Assembly (NCBI GenBank): GCA_016935765.1
Contig: JAFGQG010000091.1
Location: 1 to 39,868 of the forward strand
Direction: 5' to 3'
Length of the DNA stretch: 39,868 nucleotides
Source: a bacterium
GTDB lineage: Bacteria; UBP14; UBA6098; JAFGQG01
Part shown: positions 23,447 through 31,464 of the stretch, one piece after another
How the letters are laid out: each line of letters starts with the position of its first letter
How positions within the stretch are numbered: the stretch's first letter is position 1
Program-made: the position numbers and the translations under genes
Notes under the pieces: generated by a model
Database searches by the model: none
What the model saw: only the letters and a program-made list of their open reading frames with translations
What the model was told of the DNA's origin: nothing

Positions 23447-24841
23447 ATGTCTGACAAAATACTGATAAAGAATGGAGAGATATTCTCATCATCCAAATCT
23501 TTCATAGGTGATATACTGATAGAAGACGAACGTATCGTAAAAATTTCGGACCAGGGTATCGACGAACCTGCTAATGTTATTAACGCGGAAGGGAAATATG
23601 TTTTGCCTGGCATCATCGATGCCCACACCCACATGGGAGTTCCCGCAGCTGGAACTTATTCATCGGATGATTTTGAGAGTGGTTCAAAGGCTGCGGTTTT
23701 TGGAGGTGTTACCACTATTATTGACTTTACAGTACAGGAAAAGGGTGAAAGCCTCTTCGAAGCGCTTAATAAAAGACTTGACGAAGCACTATATTCATGT
23801 TATATCGATTTCAGCCTTCACTGCAATGTCACGGACTGCAACCAGAAAACTTTGACCGAAATCCCCAGGGTAATCCGCTGTGGTATTCCAAGTTTCAAGG
23901 TTTTCCTGACTTATGAAGAAGCGGGTATGATGATAACTGAAGGAAATTACATGCTCCTTGCCAGACGGATCAGAGACGAAGGAGGCATTTTAATGGTGCA
24001 CGCGGAATCCGATAAAATTGTTAAGGAGCAAACTCATAGACTCATAAGCAACGGAAAAACCGGATTCCGGTATCACTCTGAATCAAGGGATAATACCGTG
24101 GAAGAAGAGGGTATTAGGCAAGCTATCGAGCTGAATTCGAGAATAGGATGCAATTTATATATCGTGCATGTAAGCACAGAAGATGGTATAAAGCTGGGTA
24201 TTGAGCGAAAAAAAGAAGCAGGTTATTCCCTGTTCCTCGAAACCTGTCCACATTATCTGGTGCTGAATCAAACTGCGTATGAAAGGGAGGGGGGGTGGAA
24301 CTATGTCACAACGCCGCCTCTGCGCGGTGAAAAGGATAACGCCGCGCTTTGGAATGCTTTACAGAATAACCAGATAGATGTTATAGCAACGGACCATTGC
24401 CCGTTCACAAGGAAACAGAAGGAAGGTGGTAACGGCGAGTTTTTGACAACCCCTAATGGTCTGCCCGGAGTTGAAACCCTGCTGACCGTTACTTATAACG
24501 AGGGGATTAACAAGGAAAGGATCAGCGTGAATAAACTGGTCGAGACGATGTGTGAGAATCCCGCAAAGATTTTCGGTCTTTATCCTCGCAAGGGAGTTAT
24601 CCATGAAGGAAGCGATGCCGACCTTGTGGTTTTTGACCCGAATAAGCGCGTTACAATTAAAGCGCTGGATCTCCATTCGAACACCGATTTCAATCCGTAT
24701 GAGGGTATGGAGGTGAAAGGTTATCCTGAGACGGTAATATCCCGTGGCAGAATTGTTGTTGATAAGAACAAATTTTCAGGGGACAAGAAATGGGGCAATT
24801 TTATCAAAGCAAAACTTGAGTCAGCGGATGGAGTCAGCTGA
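23447..24841 (+). CDS. Dihydropyrimidinase / D-hydantoinase family amidohydrolase
   Basis: Cyclic amide hydrolase opening the ring of dihydropyrimidines or hydantoins; cytoplasmic, with two zinc ions. The 464-residue product has family length. Zinc ligands are His60 and His62 (GIIDAHTHMG), the carboxylated lysine is Lys151 in PSFKVFLTY, then His185 in MVHAESD and a further His in FLETCPHYL, with the acid in VIATDHCPF. The motif pattern fits dihydropyrimidinase/hydantoinase better than allantoinase or dihydroorotase. ATG 23447 follows a GGTGGATGA stretch. The SET-domain gene follows 32 nt later on the same strand. No pyrimidine-degradation partner is present. Confidence 0.92.
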   Translation: MSDKILIKNGEIFSSSKSFIGDILIEDERIVKISDQGIDEPANVINAEGKYVLPGIIDAHTHMGVPAAGTYSSDDFESGSKAAVFGGVTTIIDFTVQEKGESLFEALNKRLDEALYSCYIDFSLHCNVTDCNQKTLTEIPRVIRCGIPSFKVFLTYEEAGMMITEGNYMLLARRIRDEGGILMVHAESDKIVKEQTHRLISNGKTGFRYHSESRDNTVEEEGIRQAIELNSRIGCNLYIVHVSTEDGIKLGIERKKEAGYSLFLETCPHYLVLNQTAYEREGGWNYVTTPPLRGEKDNAALWNALQNNQIDVIATDHCPFTRKQKEGGNGEFLTTPNGLPGVETLLTVTYNEGINKERISVNKLVETMCENPAKIFGLYPRKGVIHEGSDADLVVFDPNKRVTIKALDLHSNTDFNPYEGMEVKGYPETVISRGRIVVDKNKFSGDKKWGNFIKAKLESADGVS

Positions 24842-24873
24842 GTTAAAAAAAATACAAAAAAGATGACAGGAAA

Positions 24874-25383
24874 ATGGATGCTGAGAAGAAAACATGGTTG
24901 AATCCCGTGATCGAAATTCGAAACAGCCATATTCATGGTGAAGGATTGTTTGCGGTTTCTGCCATTAAAAAAGACGATGTATTGATCATCTGGGGTGACG
25001 GTTATACAAATTTAAATGGCGCTTTGGAAGCTTCAATGAATGGTAAAAAGACAATGCAATGGGATGAAGATGTCTTCAGTGTCGAAATCCCCGGCAATAA
25101 GGATCCATATTCCATCAACCATTCCTGCGATCCAAATGCCTGGATGGAAGGGGTATTTAAAATAGTAGCGAGAAGGGATATATGCGCCGGTGAAGAGATT
25201 ACTGCCGATTATGCACTATGGGAAGCGGATGATAACTATGTGTCAAAATGGGAGTGCAAATGCGGCTCGAAGTTCTGCCGGGGAAAAGTAACGGGTAAGG
25301 ACTGGAGAAATAAAGAGTTGCAGGAGCGTTATCGAGGGCATTTTTCACCCCTGATTAACAAGAGAATTAAAAGCAAGAATTAA
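24874..25383 (+). CDS. SET-domain protein with post-SET cysteines
   Basis: Predicted S-adenosylmethionine-dependent lysine methyltransferase, 169 residues, cytoplasmic. SET motifs are in order: HGEGLFAV (residues 21-28), NHSCDPNAW (82-90) with the pseudoknot Asn, GEEITADY (106-113) with catalytic Tyr113, then a zinc-binding post-SET module CKCGSKFC (Cys128, Cys130, Cys135, joined by Cys85). So both the active site and the post-SET zinc site look intact. The SET fold is chiefly eukaryotic; bacterial copies occur in scattered lineages with few known substrates. It probably shares a transcript with the hydantoinase gene. GACAGG precedes ATG 24874 closely. Confidence 0.88.
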   Translation: MDAEKKTWLNPVIEIRNSHIHGEGLFAVSAIKKDDVLIIWGDGYTNLNGALEASMNGKKTMQWDEDVFSVEIPGNKDPYSINHSCDPNAWMEGVFKIVARRDICAGEEITADYALWEADDNYVSKWECKCGSKFCRGKVTGKDWRNKELQERYRGHFSPLINKRIKSKN

Positions 25384-25466
25384 GTCTCGCGTATGATATC
25401 CGCCTGATTACTTTAAATAGGTAGAATTTAGTTCCCGTCCTTAACTCCCCCGCTTACGCTGTGGAG

Positions 25467-26621
25467 TCAAGTCCGGGTGGTTACAATCGAATTGTTCGGG
25501 TAGATGAACGGTATTTCAGCGCCGCTGATGTCGGTCAGGTTTTCAAAGAGTATAGGAAGCCCTTTCGCCTTGAGAAAATCCGGTCCGTCCATTAATTGAT
25601 AATGCAGGTGCGCGGCGTCAGAGTTCCCGCTGTTCCCGATCCTGGCAATAACCTGTCCCTTCTTGACCCTCTCATTCAAATCGACGGTCAGGCTTTCAGG
25701 CATTAAGTGGGCTAAAAAGCTGAATTCACCGTTCTCATGGTCGAGAACGATGTAATTCCCGGCAATCGCTGCTTTATACCCCCTGTTTTTATATACATCT
25801 TTCCATTCCTCTCTGGATAACCGGCTGCATAAACCGCCCGGATTCTCTGGAACAGCGTCCACAATGTCAACAACAACCCCATCCGCGGGTGCGAGAACTT
25901 TCTGTCCATAGCAAACCCAATCCTCATTGCATTCAGCCTCAATATTGCTGAACATCTTCCCGCCACTCTTTATCTGAATAAGGTCTATGGCGAATTCCTG
26001 GGACCAGCATCTCCTGTGCGCTAAAAAATAGTCGAAATTATTGCATACAAGCCACGTGCCTCGAAGCGGAAATAATAACTTTTGCTTGTTCTCGTACTTG
26101 ATTATACTGAAGCGCTTGGATGAATATAGGAATTTTTCGTCAAGTGACTTCGCGAAAACTGATATCTCAAGAGTGTCAGCTGCGCAGCCGGATTGAAATG
26201 AGAAATGCTGATTCATTATGCCAACCGATTGGTTCGCCTCCATGTCGGTTTCAGATGTCAACTTGTTCTTGGGAAAGAAGCTGTCCGAGCCGAATACGGT
26301 GACTAAATGATTCTTGTTGGTCTTGTTGTCGTTTATATAAGCGAATAGCCCATCGATCTCATCCTTCAATAATTTCTCTTTCAGTACCGCTTCGTATAAT
26401 GGATTTCCATTCTCCATGAAGGTAAAATGGATCCGTTTTAAAAATACGGGCATTTCCCCTGTATAGGTAATTACAAGCGCATTTAACATAAGATCGATAA
26501 GGTGAGTTTTACTGCCTATCTCTATATCAACAGCTATTATTTCATCCCCGTGATTTATATCGATCACAAATGGGTCCTGTTCTTCAAGTAACGCGCCTGA
26601 ATTTTTATCATTCTCTGTCAT
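25467..26621 (-). CDS. M23-family (LytM-type) metallopeptidase homologue without signal peptide
   Basis: The C-terminal half of this 384-residue protein is an M23 peptidase domain with its zinc ligands and catalytic residues: His202 and Asp213 (HRRCWSQEFAID), His305 (LAHL), and His338/His340 (AAHLHYQL). The N-terminal 180 residues look like a beta-rich domain of unknown type. M23 enzymes normally cut peptidoglycan cross-bridges outside the cytoplasm, yet the N-terminus (MTENDKNSGALLEEQDPF) has no signal peptide or membrane segment. It may act on something else, be exported another way, or have a misjudged start, though no upstream in-frame leader is evident. It is convergent with the SET gene; the 83-bp gap is featureless. 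Confidence 0.82.
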   Translation of the reverse strand: MTENDKNSGALLEEQDPFVIDINHGDEIIAVDIEIGSKTHLIDLMLNALVITYTGEMPVFLKRIHFTFMENGNPLYEAVLKEKLLKDEIDGLFAYINDNKTNKNHLVTVFGSDSFFPKNKLTSETDMEANQSVGIMNQHFSFQSGCAADTLEISVFAKSLDEKFLYSSKRFSIIKYENKQKLLFPLRGTWLVCNNFDYFLAHRRCWSQEFAIDLIQIKSGGKMFSNIEAECNEDWVCYGQKVLAPADGVVVDIVDAVPENPGGLCSRLSREEWKDVYKNRGYKAAIAGNYIVLDHENGEFSFLAHLMPESLTVDLNERVKKGQVIARIGNSGNSDAAHLHYQLMDGPDFLKAKGLPILFENLTDISGAEIPFIYPNNSIVTTRT

Positions 26622-26734
26622 TATACCGTTACCATTCCTTGCAACTAATTTGTATATTTAAAATAAAATCTAATTTATATTGAATTCTTTTTCAGCAATT
26701 TCAACTAATATGGTCGATAAACTCCGGACTCTTT

Positions 26735-28525
26735 TTACTTAAATCCCGGTTTTTCAATTAAGGGTTTTTCCTCAGAATCCGCTGATTTTCTTGATAAAGC
26801 TAACTCTTCCACCAGGATCATTTCCGGAGCTATAACAGAGACGCCCACTGACGCCTGGGGAGCTGTTCCGCCAGAATTATTGACAAACTCCGTATCTGAT
26901 GTCAAAATAATATCCTTCAGGATACCCTCATCAATGTTATCAAATTTCAAGTTCTTAAGCATCGTCTCTTTACCGGTTTTTACATCAACTTTGTATACCA
27001 TCAGGGGCTCCAGGGGGAGAGACACTTTACTTCCACCAGCCATGGACATCGCTGACGAGAATAAAGTCTTCATCATTTCCTTTCTCGAAGTCGGGCTGTA
27101 AAAATCCTTCACTACTATTCCATACTCGAGCCCATATTCCTTGCAAAGGTCCAGAAACTGTTTCTTTACTTCATCGCGACCGGCGGTTTCGTTCGACTTG
27201 ATAAACAGGTTGCTAATATTTGCCATTGCGCTTACTCCAGGGGAACCTATTCGAGCATGACCGTTGGATTGAGTTTGCTTTTTACTGGGTCTTCTGTGGT
27301 TCAAAACCTGCTGCAGTATACCATCTTCTATCAGGCTGACCTTCTGCGCGGGTACACCCTCCAGATCATATTCATATTGCCCTGCCAGTTTTATGCCGTT
27401 GTATTCTTTGATAGTTGGATCATCGTAAACACTGATGCATCTTGCAGTGATCTTTTTTCCAATGTCCGAACCGAGCCCCAACTGCTCTATCATGGGCTTC
27501 ATGAACATCTGCTTGCTCTTCTCTAAAACGGGCATGTCAATCGATACAATCTTCTTAGCCAGTAATCCACTAACTAGTTGCGTCGAAGCTTTTCCCTCGA
27601 AGAGCACAGGTCCGACATAATACCCAACGGTGTCGCTTGCCATGATCATCTTAAGTGATTCGGCGATCGCCTTTGCCTTCATAACCAATTCCTCCCTGCC
27701 AGGCAGGTCAGTCATATCCCTCGCGAAATAGCTTGCGTTATTGCTTTTCGCGTTCCCCTCTTCATCCTGCATTGTCGCATTGAGTAAAATAGTGTAAGAT
27801 TCGTCATTTGTTGCTACTGCTGTTCCTTCTGTATTAAGAATGTAATCCCTGGAGTATTTTGCGCTGAATTCAACCCCGGATTCCTTAATAGATGGATATT
27901 TTTTGAACACACCCGATACTTCACGTATGGTATTCTCCCATTCGGTTTTATTGATGTTCCACACATGCGGAGGTTCGTAGAATTCAACCTTTTCTTCCTT
28001 TGTCAGGTCTCCAGGGTAATCCTCAAGCTCGTCAGGAGTGGATAGCGCTGCCTGTTTTCCAGCATAATCTTCCAGAGCATCCTTGTATTCCTGGTCAATA
28101 CAATACCAGATCTGGTGTCTCAGGATGTCGTAATCATCGTCAGTGGTCAATCTGCATTGGGAGCTTCCACCCATATTCATAGGTCCCATACCTATCGCTA
28201 TCGTTCCAAACATATCCATACCATAGTTGGAGTTGTCAAGGTTATAATCGCCAACCCTGAGATCAACTTGAAGATTTCGAGAATTACTTATATCGGAATC
28301 GGTTAGAGCGCCAAAAGAAGCGTTAATACTGACAAACCGTTTATCAGTAATACCGCAGGATATGAAATATGGTTTCTCAAGATCCTCCATCTGAAGCTCA
28401 TCCAGCGATCGATAAATCTCGTCTTTCAATGCATTGAATAAAACATCATTCTTCTGCGAGTACACAAGCGAAAAAAGGATCAAAATCAATACAAATATCC
28501 TTACTCCAATTTTAATTACAGTCAT
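26735..28525 (-). CDS. Exported TldE/PmbA-like protein, zinc site absent
   Basis: Non-catalytic partner type of the TldD/TldE family, 596 residues, but with a signal peptide (IKIGVRIFVLILILFSLVYS, cleavage near residue 23), so it should be outside the cytoplasm. It aligns along its length with the TldD-like protein encoded at 37988-39694: both share KNDVLFNALKDEI/EKDVLLNAMEEEL and LRVGDYNLDN/VRVGSMELDN. Where that protein has HEIFGH, this one has SGLLAK, and the C-terminal zinc cysteine is replaced by SGGTAP, matching TldE rather than TldD. A strong Shine-Dalgarno (AGGAGG) and a TTGACA-N17-TATATT promoter precede it. Physically it is more than 9 kb from its likely partner. Confidence 0.82.
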   Translation of the reverse strand: MTVIKIGVRIFVLILILFSLVYSQKNDVLFNALKDEIYRSLDELQMEDLEKPYFISCGITDKRFVSINASFGALTDSDISNSRNLQVDLRVGDYNLDNSNYGMDMFGTIAIGMGPMNMGGSSQCRLTTDDDYDILRHQIWYCIDQEYKDALEDYAGKQAALSTPDELEDYPGDLTKEEKVEFYEPPHVWNINKTEWENTIREVSGVFKKYPSIKESGVEFSAKYSRDYILNTEGTAVATNDESYTILLNATMQDEEGNAKSNNASYFARDMTDLPGREELVMKAKAIAESLKMIMASDTVGYYVGPVLFEGKASTQLVSGLLAKKIVSIDMPVLEKSKQMFMKPMIEQLGLGSDIGKKITARCISVYDDPTIKEYNGIKLAGQYEYDLEGVPAQKVSLIEDGILQQVLNHRRPSKKQTQSNGHARIGSPGVSAMANISNLFIKSNETAGRDEVKKQFLDLCKEYGLEYGIVVKDFYSPTSRKEMMKTLFSSAMSMAGGSKVSLPLEPLMVYKVDVKTGKETMLKNLKFDNIDEGILKDIILTSDTEFVNNSGGTAPQASVGVSVIAPEMILVEELALSRKSADSEEKPLIEKPGFK

Positions 28526-28616
28526 TATTTAACCTCCTGATAATCACAATGATTTTAATTATTTACAATTTTTTTGACTTGCTGCTTTAAATCATCCTTT
28601 TTAAATGAACTGGTCT

Positions 28617-28645
28617 AATATATTGTTAAAATCAGCTTTTGTCAA
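28617..28645 (-). promoter_or_regulatory. Promoter candidate for the exported TldE-like gene
   Basis: On the minus strand TTGACA (28645-28640), 17-nt spacer, TATATT (28622-28617), giving a leader of about 85 nt. It makes the TldE-like gene independent of the giant-protein genes upstream. Confidence 0.6.
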
Positions 28646-28669
28646 TACGTAGTCAATATTCCTTATTAA

Positions 28670-31279
28670 TTATGGAACTGTTCTGCATCCGTCGGTGGTG
28701 AACAGGGAATCCAGAGTAACTGTGATACTATCCCCGCTGCCATAAGTGCCGTTCAGGTTCACGATAACGGTATCACCGGTCATTAAAAAATCCGCGGAAG
28801 GCGTCAGAGTGTCAGCACCGCCCCTCAAGTATTTTATTATCATGGTGAAAAATATTCTATCCAGGTCGATATCCGCCCCGGTGGAGTCCCAGATTCCGAA
28901 GCTTACCACCTGGTCCCAGCAGGAAGTCAGGATAGGTCCGCTTGCTTCCGGACAAATTATCCATGTAACGGCGTCTGCGCAAGATGAAATGTGGTAATCC
29001 CAGCAGGTGTCAAGGAAGTTATCCGCGCAATAATCTGTAGTGTCGGTAACCGTAAGACAGACAAGGATATCGTCGCCCCAGTCAAAAGGCGCGGAGGCTG
29101 ACCATTCAACTAACCAGCAGCTATCCGCCCAGACCAATGAAGGGGAGTAGAAAAGAGTATCCACGCTGAAAATTATGGAGGAGGTGTCAACTCCTGTAAT
29201 CGAGTCGAAGAGGCAAAAATTAATGTAGGGGAGAAGTGTATCGAGAGTATCACCGGGTATAGGGAAAACACTGGAAATTATAGGCGGTTGCAGGTCGATA
29301 AAAAATGTTCGGCAGATGGCAGAATCCATAATACCGCCACAGGTGTCCCCAGCCTCTGTCAGGCAGGCGGTCACTGTGTCCCCGTTATTGAATGTATCAG
29401 GGGCTGAGGGTATGAATGTCAGGAGCGAATCCCCATCGAAGTGTAATTGTGGATCAAAAATATCGTAAATTTCTTCGTTGACGGTCAGCTCGAACATTGT
29501 GCTGTCTATCGTGCCGCAGCAGGCGGAGGCGCAAATCACGATAACTTCAAAGAGCATTCCGGCTTGTCCGCCTGCATTATACCCAATAAAGGTTAGTGTA
29601 TCGACTCCTCCGTGCATGTAGGGGGTAAGGTTAAACTCGTAGCGGGTTCGCCATCCTGCCATACCTCCGCCTGAGTTGCCGTGCGTGGTGTCAACGTAAG
29701 TGCCGTTCGCGTAAATTGTCGCCTGGTTGTCGCATTGAATGCCGATGTACGCGGAATCAATCTCGGTGCAGCCGCTGTTGATGATGGTTCTGAACCAGTC
29801 TCCGTGGCTGGATGGCGCTGGGTATTCGGGGGTCCAAATCCAGGTAGCGTCGGGAATTCTGGTAAGTGTCAGCCAGATGGACGGGTTGGGCGCATAAGCC
29901 CTTTCCCAGGTCATCGATGTTGAATCGAAATACTCAACTGTTGAGGTATCTGAGAGAAAGCGCATGGAATCGCTATCCCCGCAGCAACCTACCCAGAGCC
30001 TTATATTCTGATCAGAACACGAAGAATATGTGCTTTCCTCCGGTTCTATGAAATGAGCGCACACATAAGTGGTTTCAACTTCAGGAGCAGTCATACAGAG
30101 ATTGTCGTACATCAAGTAGTTTACCGTGCTGTCAGGGTGCTTCCAGGTGTAAACGAAGTCGATGCACTCGTCAAAGATGCGATTGAATTCCGGGTAATTC
30201 GATCCCCTCGCGTTAGGGTACCTGCAACCGTACAATTCCGTGACTGCGCTATCCACCGGGAATGTAGCGCCACCGTCATAGGAAACACTCACATAACATG
30301 ATTCAAAATCGTGATAAAAAACGTAAGTAACTCCAGAAGTATCCACTACCACATCCCCGTCAAATTGCACTGAGGTATCTGTTCCAAAAATGCTGTAAAC
30401 GCCTTCCCATGTCGAAGTAGCGTAGTTAAATCGCCTGTAGCGAACAGTATCAGGGTTCCCGTAGAATCCATTTTTGTAAACCCATGTAGCATGAATATTA
30501 TCGGATTTGTCTATAAAAATAGAGGTGTGTTCCACTGAATTGAGGGCGATGTCAATCTGCTCTACACCAAGCCATGAGCCATCCTGTTTCTCTTTATGAG
30601 CAGCGCGGTAGTATGTGCCTGGTTGGTTGCGGTAGACCACGTGCACGTCATCGTCGCTGTCGATTTCGACTGAAGGCCAGCGTGAAGGGGTGTGAGAGCC
30701 GACATCCTCGCGGGGATCCCATGTGCCAGTTGAACGGTCAAAGTGTAGGTAACGGATATACCATGAAGTAGGGCATCCGGTAAAAACCACGTGTAGGTCA
30801 TCATTTTCACCTACAGCGATCGATGGGCAATTGGTCCCCGGGTAACCAGTGCGGGTACAGATGGCGGTATTCGTTCCGCCGGGATACTTCCTGTACATCA
30901 GGTCCGCATCGCTGGATGAATAATTACCCTTCCAGACCAAGTGAAGCGTGTCGTGGGAGTCTATCGCCATGGAAACCTGCAGGTCCTCGAGTGAGTTGGA
31001 GGTGATGGTTGCCCACCTTGGGTCCCAGGTATAGCCGCCGTCTGACGAGAATGCGATGTATATCTGCCAGTGGGAGCCGTCGTTCCCGGGATATGCAACG
31101 TATAGATTTCCAGCAGAATCCCGGACAATCGTTCTCTGATTATTCAACCCGGATCCAGCGCTGTGAACGTCACGGGCAATGATCACCGCAGAATAAAGCA
31201 AAGGGCAATTCACCAGTATGTAGAGGAGAATAATTAACAGATTTGTTAAAATTTTCTTTGCTAAATCAGTTTTATACAT
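28670..31279 (-). CDS. Exported multidomain propeller protein, shorter paralogue
   Basis: Exported protein of 869 residues, function unknown. A long signal peptide (to about residue 30) is followed by a propeller of Asp-box type repeats (for example AFSSDGGYTW near residue 80, then IDSHDTLHLVW and IDSDDDVHVVYR), about residues 31-390. Next comes a jelly-roll-like domain with IYANGTYVDTTHG and YMHGGVDTLTFIG, then Ig-like domains with the recurring DTTDYCADNFLDTCWDYH. Many paired cysteines suggest disulfides. It is a close paralogue of the next gene upstream over about 800 residues but ends at TDGCRTVP with neither the cohesin-like part nor a sorting domain. ATAGG precedes ATG 31279. Confidence 0.8.
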   Translation of the reverse strand: MYKTDLAKKILTNLLIILLYILVNCPLLYSAVIIARDVHSAGSGLNNQRTIVRDSAGNLYVAYPGNDGSHWQIYIAFSSDGGYTWDPRWATITSNSLEDLQVSMAIDSHDTLHLVWKGNYSSSDADLMYRKYPGGTNTAICTRTGYPGTNCPSIAVGENDDLHVVFTGCPTSWYIRYLHFDRSTGTWDPREDVGSHTPSRWPSVEIDSDDDVHVVYRNQPGTYYRAAHKEKQDGSWLGVEQIDIALNSVEHTSIFIDKSDNIHATWVYKNGFYGNPDTVRYRRFNYATSTWEGVYSIFGTDTSVQFDGDVVVDTSGVTYVFYHDFESCYVSVSYDGGATFPVDSAVTELYGCRYPNARGSNYPEFNRIFDECIDFVYTWKHPDSTVNYLMYDNLCMTAPEVETTYVCAHFIEPEESTYSSCSDQNIRLWVGCCGDSDSMRFLSDTSTVEYFDSTSMTWERAYAPNPSIWLTLTRIPDATWIWTPEYPAPSSHGDWFRTIINSGCTEIDSAYIGIQCDNQATIYANGTYVDTTHGNSGGGMAGWRTRYEFNLTPYMHGGVDTLTFIGYNAGGQAGMLFEVIVICASACCGTIDSTMFELTVNEEIYDIFDPQLHFDGDSLLTFIPSAPDTFNNGDTVTACLTEAGDTCGGIMDSAICRTFFIDLQPPIISSVFPIPGDTLDTLLPYINFCLFDSITGVDTSSIIFSVDTLFYSPSLVWADSCWLVEWSASAPFDWGDDILVCLTVTDTTDYCADNFLDTCWDYHISSCADAVTWIICPEASGPILTSCWDQVVSFGIWDSTGADIDLDRIFFTMIIKYLRGGADTLTPSADFLMTGDTVIVNLNGTYGSGDSITVTLDSLFTTDGCRTVP

Positions 31280-31296
31280 ATTTGCCTATCTGTTTG

Positions 31297-31412
31297 TTAT
31301 CTCAGTAGTATTATCTTCTTTAATTGGATTTCGTAATCGTTCGTGTATTTGTTGTACTGATGGTAAAAATAAAAATTGTAAGTACCATTGGAAGCAACTT
31401 CTTAATACTCAT
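31297..31412 (-). other. Ambiguous minigene or gene remnant between the paralogues
   Basis: Two overlapping readings exist on the minus strand. (1) ATG 31412, preceded by AAGGGGG at 6-nt spacing, opens a 30-codon frame to TAA 31320 whose product starts MSIKKLLPMVLTIFIFTIS, a signal-peptide-like sequence. (2) In another frame, 31401-31297 reads NGTYNFYFY and ends LKKIILLR-stop, which closely resembles the tail of a C-terminal sorting domain. It may be a small exported peptide gene, the fossil 3' end of a lost gene, or a junction from the duplication of the giant genes. Confidence 0.35.
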
Positions 31413-31464
31413 TGTGTTCCCCCTTTTATCGCTTTCTTTCCTTTCTTTTTAATTTGTTATAATT

